Below are positions 60,200 through 64,000 of a stretch of 64,000 nucleotides of DNA, in pieces; positions within the stretch are counted from its first letter, which is position 1, and each line of letters opens with the position of its first letter. The notes below the pieces were generated by a model. It was given only the letters and a program-made list of their open reading frames with translations. It searched no databases and was not told the origin of the DNA. The stretch spans positions 38,712,328 through 38,776,327 of the forward strand of contig NC_068340.1 of assembly GCF_014633365.1 (NCBI RefSeq). Reading direction: 5' to 3'. This DNA is from Diospyros lotus. Lineage: Eukaryota; Streptophyta; Magnoliopsida; Ericales; Ebenaceae. The position numbers and the translations under genes are program-made.

Positions 60200-62386
60200 T
60201 TCTTAGTGCATCTTTCTTTTGAGCTTCACCTTGGAACAACTAAAAGAAATTAATGAAGCAAAGTATTGTTAAATATTAGTTAAGTATAAAGATCACGGGT
60301 TATGGTAAACAATATGGGGTATGTTTTTTGTGTTGTTATCACTTGGCAAAATCTAAAAATTAATTGCAGACAGTTCTAGTTGTAAAAAATATTTTTTAAT
60401 TTTTAATTATATACACATAGAAAATAATTTAATTTTTGTTATTGTTATTGCTCGAAAACAATAATGAATTTATTGAGTGAAATATCATTATCAAGCTGCC
60501 TGAGTCTGTAAAAAAGATAATAATAAAAAAAAATAAAAAAATTCTCACGTAAATACTTCAATTCTTAAAGTGAGACATTGAAGATAATAAAAACTTAAAA
60601 ATCGTATTAAAACCAATATTAAAGACATACAGTTTCTGTAATGGAGACCTATTTATTTATAAAGGAGGTTGGAGCTTTCGTAAATCCTCTAGAATTATAA
60701 TTATTTATTGGTAATGTCTATTTTTTTTGTGTGACTTTGAGAAGGATTTTTGAATGTATAAATTACATAGTTTGTGCATTACGTGGAACCTCCTAATAAA
60801 TGAAAATTACACATTTTTAACTTAAAATATTATTTTAGACTTTTATGCTTTTTTTTTTATCTTTTAATGAGTTTTACCTATAACACAACAATTATAATAC
60901 ATTATATTAGCTCTAGTCTCCTCCAACATATCATGGAGTTTTTTACATTCTTCAATCTTTTTTCGAACCTCCTCATTTCTTTTTCACTCCTCACTATTTC
61001 TTTTAATTGCATCATTTTAGTTTTCAATTGATCCGTACATTATCTTGAAGCACTTAATTGATTAAGGAGTTAAAGCATGAGTTGAAAGCTTCTCAAAGTC
61101 GAAACTAGAAATATATATAACCATGCATTTCTTGACCCATAAATCTTTAAGTAGGTTGAATTTGTCAAATTATTAATTCATGATGAACTTATTAGTCAAA
61201 AAGGTTATTTAAAACACTGTAACGAACAATTAGAGAATGAAATGACAAGCTTAAAAGAAATAGTAGATTAGCAACAAAAAAAAAAAAGAAAGAAAGAAAA
61301 ATGAAAAGGGGAAAAAAAGAATATGACTGTTTAGAAGTTAATGTACAGACTAACGTAGGTAACGATGAAAAAAACTAATAAAATGGAAAGCACTAATTAT
61401 AGGGAAAACCAGTGTACTGGATTGCAGCTCCATAAAGCACCATTCACCAACCTATGGCAAACTGTTAACATAGGGAAACACTACTTACCAGTAAGAAGGA
61501 AAATCTGGCATTTCTTTTTTTTTTTTTTTTTTCTCTGGCAAACAATAATTTCTTTAAATGAAAAATCACAAAGATGTCCATATCTTCATGATAGGGCATA
61601 TCATGAGTATCATAACACACGATTAAACAAATGCACAAAGAAAGCCTTTTGAACAAATAAACAAGAAAAAGAAAATTCTACAATTATGTGCAATAATTAG
61701 ATAACATCTTCAAAAGACTGTACTAAAAAAACAAACTCTTAATTGTCATCCGACAAATCTTCCTAAGAATTAAAGACTTTTGATCCAAATGTCAACATTG
61801 TGATATAAACAGTTGGTTACTCACTTAAAAAATTGACAGGACACGATCAAACCCTGTAACTGTGAATACATAATCGTGATGACTAAACCTAGGGAGGGCA
61901 TTTCTCTGTTTATTCAAGCATGCAAATCTGACATGTCTGAGTAAATATAGTTCTTGACATGTACATATATATATATATATACAGTTCAATATGTGTTGTG
62001 AATTGGGACAGACAAAGTTTAATAACAGAGGAACAGATATACAGAAAAAAAACATTAGAAATGAACACTTAAAAGTGAATCAATAGTGAGAGATGATATC
62101 CATTACAAATTACTCTCTTCCAGGCTTGCTAAGGTGCTATTGACAATCCAATTTTAGTTTGCAAGTTAATGGTATACCGTATACGGTAGTGGATGCATGT
62201 GTGGGCTGTTCTGCGCTCACAATTAAAATTATTTTTTTAATATTAAAATTATTTTTTTAATATAAAAAATAATAAATTTTACTAATAATTCAGTCAAAAA
62301 AATTCCAATCAACTCCAAAATTTGTGATGTGTAATTTTATACCTCAAAAAAAAATTTTAACTTCCTCTACATAGATTTCTGGATCC
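59734..62386. other. AT-rich intergenic region, no gene seen
   Basis: Contains (AT)n at 60169-60192 and 61964-61981, an A-rich/GAAA tract at 61269-61300 and a T run at 61514-61532. Short frames have no family features. Confidence 0.5.
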
Positions 62387-62566
62387 GCCCTGCCCAATGA
62401 TGGAGCCAAGGAAGAATTTTAGTTCGGGTCAAGGATTAATTTTAGTTCTGCTAAATTATAAAAATTATAAATATTTATATTAATATATATAAAAATTAAT
62501 AAAATAAAAAAACCAGCTGGGCCAAGGCTCAGCTGGCCAACATGTGGCACCGCCACTGGCCCTACC
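62387..62566. mobile_element. Small hAT-like MITE (164 bp) with 8-bp target-site duplication
   Basis: The element at 62395-62558 begins CAATGATGGAGCCA and, inverted from the right, CAGTGGCGGTGCCA. It is flanked by GCCCTGCC and GCCCTACC (7 of 8). The interior is AT-rich. Confidence 0.65.
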
Positions 62567-62619
62567 TATACCTATCCCAATAGCTCAAAAATAAAAATCA
62601 ATTTATGCAGCTCACTACA

Positions 62620-63120
62620 TTTAGAATTTACTGTCTTAATAAGAAAACAAAGTCCTCGCACGACAATATTCTAAAAGCTTAAATCCCCATTGTCGCGTAA
62701 TCAGGAACCAAATTTCAGTGCTCCAAATAACACAGCTCCTCAAACTTGATTGTTGTAACCACAGATCAGAATGAGTGCCAAACCCTAAGTCATCAATTAA
62801 CACGAATACTGATACGAATAGAGTGAAAAATAACATGAACGAAGATTCTGACGCGAAGAGATAACCTGTACACGTCTTGGAAACAGCGACGCCGACGACG
62901 CGCTTCCTAGTGATCGACGATGCTCGGCAGCACCAGATGGTGCACTATCACCTTCTTGATCGATCGCGCGGAGATTCTCTGTGTATTGATCACGTCCATT
63001 CTCGGTCAATCAACTGACTCTCTCTCTCTCCCCCTCCTAAGAAAGACCGAGGATACGAGAGGTAAGGCAAAGGGAGCGACGGGAAGAGAGAGAGAACTAT
63101 AGAGCGCGCGAGAATTTTGT
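62620..63120 (-). promoter_or_regulatory. Possible 5' end of a minus-strand transcript
   Basis: A GC-richer block with a CT tract (63021-63034) and, on the minus strand, a good splice donor (CGTGTACAG/GTTATC at about 62867) look like a leader exon and first intron. The 70-codon frame here begins with TTG, not ATG, and the first ATG frame is only 30 codons, so no protein is called. No downstream exon was identified between here and 59734. Confidence 0.3.
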
Positions 63121-64000
63121 AATTTGGCGCAGAACGGTACATCACCTTATAAATATCTAATCTGATTGTTTTTTTTTTTATAATTTCTCTTGAAGATTAC
63201 ATTTTTTAGGTCTTTTGTTAAAGTGATTTACATTTTTTATTTATGTATTATTTTATTAGATTTTAATAATATAATAACGTTAATTAATAACAAATCAATT
63301 TAAATTAAACATTAATCACTCTCTAATTAAACGATGATTTGCTCTCCAGACAATTGCCGATGACGGCGAAGAAAAGTCGCCGTCCACTGTGTGAGATAGA
63401 GAAAGACAGTCACCTTCGCAGTGGCCAAAAACTCAGTTTTGATACAGACTTTGCACAAATATTATTTAAATATTTATATTTATATAATATAAAAATAACT
63501 ATTAAGTGTCAGCATTTCAACATAATTTGAGTACTTTTGGTTTCTACCATTTTTAATTAATTTCAAAAGATTGATATTCAAATTGATTATGCCAAGGGGA
63601 AGAAGACCTGTTAACAAATCATTAGACCAATCAGTCTCAGTCTAGAGTTGGTTCTATCTTATCTTGTAGTAGTTGGTTCTACCATTCTTAATTAATCTTG
63701 CTTTTGCCCTCACCAACTTAATTAGGGTTGTTTGGGCTTACAGTGAGATGCATTTAATTATAAAAAGATATTTGATAAATTAGTTAAGTTGATGTGAGTT
63801 TTTCGAGTTGAGACAAGATAAGATAGGGAAATAATTACAAATAATATAAAGTGAATAGTGAATATTATATCGATATATATTTAAAAATATATTTTCTATT
63901 TCTATATCAGTTTTTTTATTTCATCTAAGTATATATAATTTCATATATATATATATATATATATATTAGTATTTGTTTAAATGCATATACTGATATTGAT
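63121..64000. other. AT-rich spacer to the window end
   Basis: No gene is seen. An (AT)n tract lies at 63944-63966. The GC-richer stretch near 63340-63430 has a short frame without features. Confidence 0.5.

Noticed and set aside
62797..63009. 70-codon minus-strand ORF near the window end
   Set aside because: The first codon is TTG and the frame has no ATG; a stop lies just upstream. It was kept only as a possible transcript start.

Overview
The window is nuclear DNA from a eudicot plant. The genes have multiple short exons with plant-type GT-AG introns. The intergenic DNA is AT-rich and full of microsatellites, SINEs, small DNA transposons and a Ty1/copia element. The gene families (Dof factor, thylakoid-lumen pentapeptide protein, plant importin beta) are plant ones. 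I cannot name the species.

Layout. Positions 1-36000 are the gene-bearing half. On the minus strand lie an unrecognised plant protein with a C-terminal membrane segment (425-2420) and an organellar ribosomal protein L9 (5103-9775, five exons, 212 aa). RPL9 faces importin subunit beta-1 on the plus strand (12192-14898, two coding exons, 871 aa) across a shared upstream region. After about 4 kb of AT-rich spacer come a tRNA-Gly(CCC) (19477-19547, minus), the thylakoid lumenal 17.4 kDa pentapeptide-repeat protein (20147-28781, minus, 233 aa), whose third intron carries a complete decayed Ty1/copia element, and a WD40 protein (31413-34674, minus, seven coding exons, 711 aa). As I recall, importin beta, TL17 and this WD40 protein are also consecutive in Arabidopsis (At5g53480, At5g53490, At5g53500), so this part looks like conserved synteny.

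Positions 36000-54800 hold no protein gene I can support. They contain a 0.64 kb tandem duplication, a SINE with 16-bp target-site duplications, a second SINE family, a hAT-like element nested in a poly(A)-tailed SINE, and a 1457-bp non-autonomous CACTA element packed with inverted copies of a short subterminal motif. A two-exon Dof transcription factor (55265-56562, plus, 243 aa) follows. At 58602-59733 a Cassandra-type miniature LTR retrotransposon, with 5S-rRNA-like sequence in both LTRs, sits inside an older inverted-repeat element. The last 4 kb hold a small hAT-like MITE and a possible minus-strand transcription start near 63000.

The genes do not form a pathway. They cover translation in organelles, nuclear import, the thylakoid lumen and transcriptional control. 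No undescribed protein system was seen. The most informative features are the nested and structured mobile elements, a GC-AG intron and a reading-frame switch in the first gene, a 6.4-kb TE-expanded intron in TL17, and a compact G-box/I-box pair next to TL17. Exon borders were read by eye from splice signals and phase.
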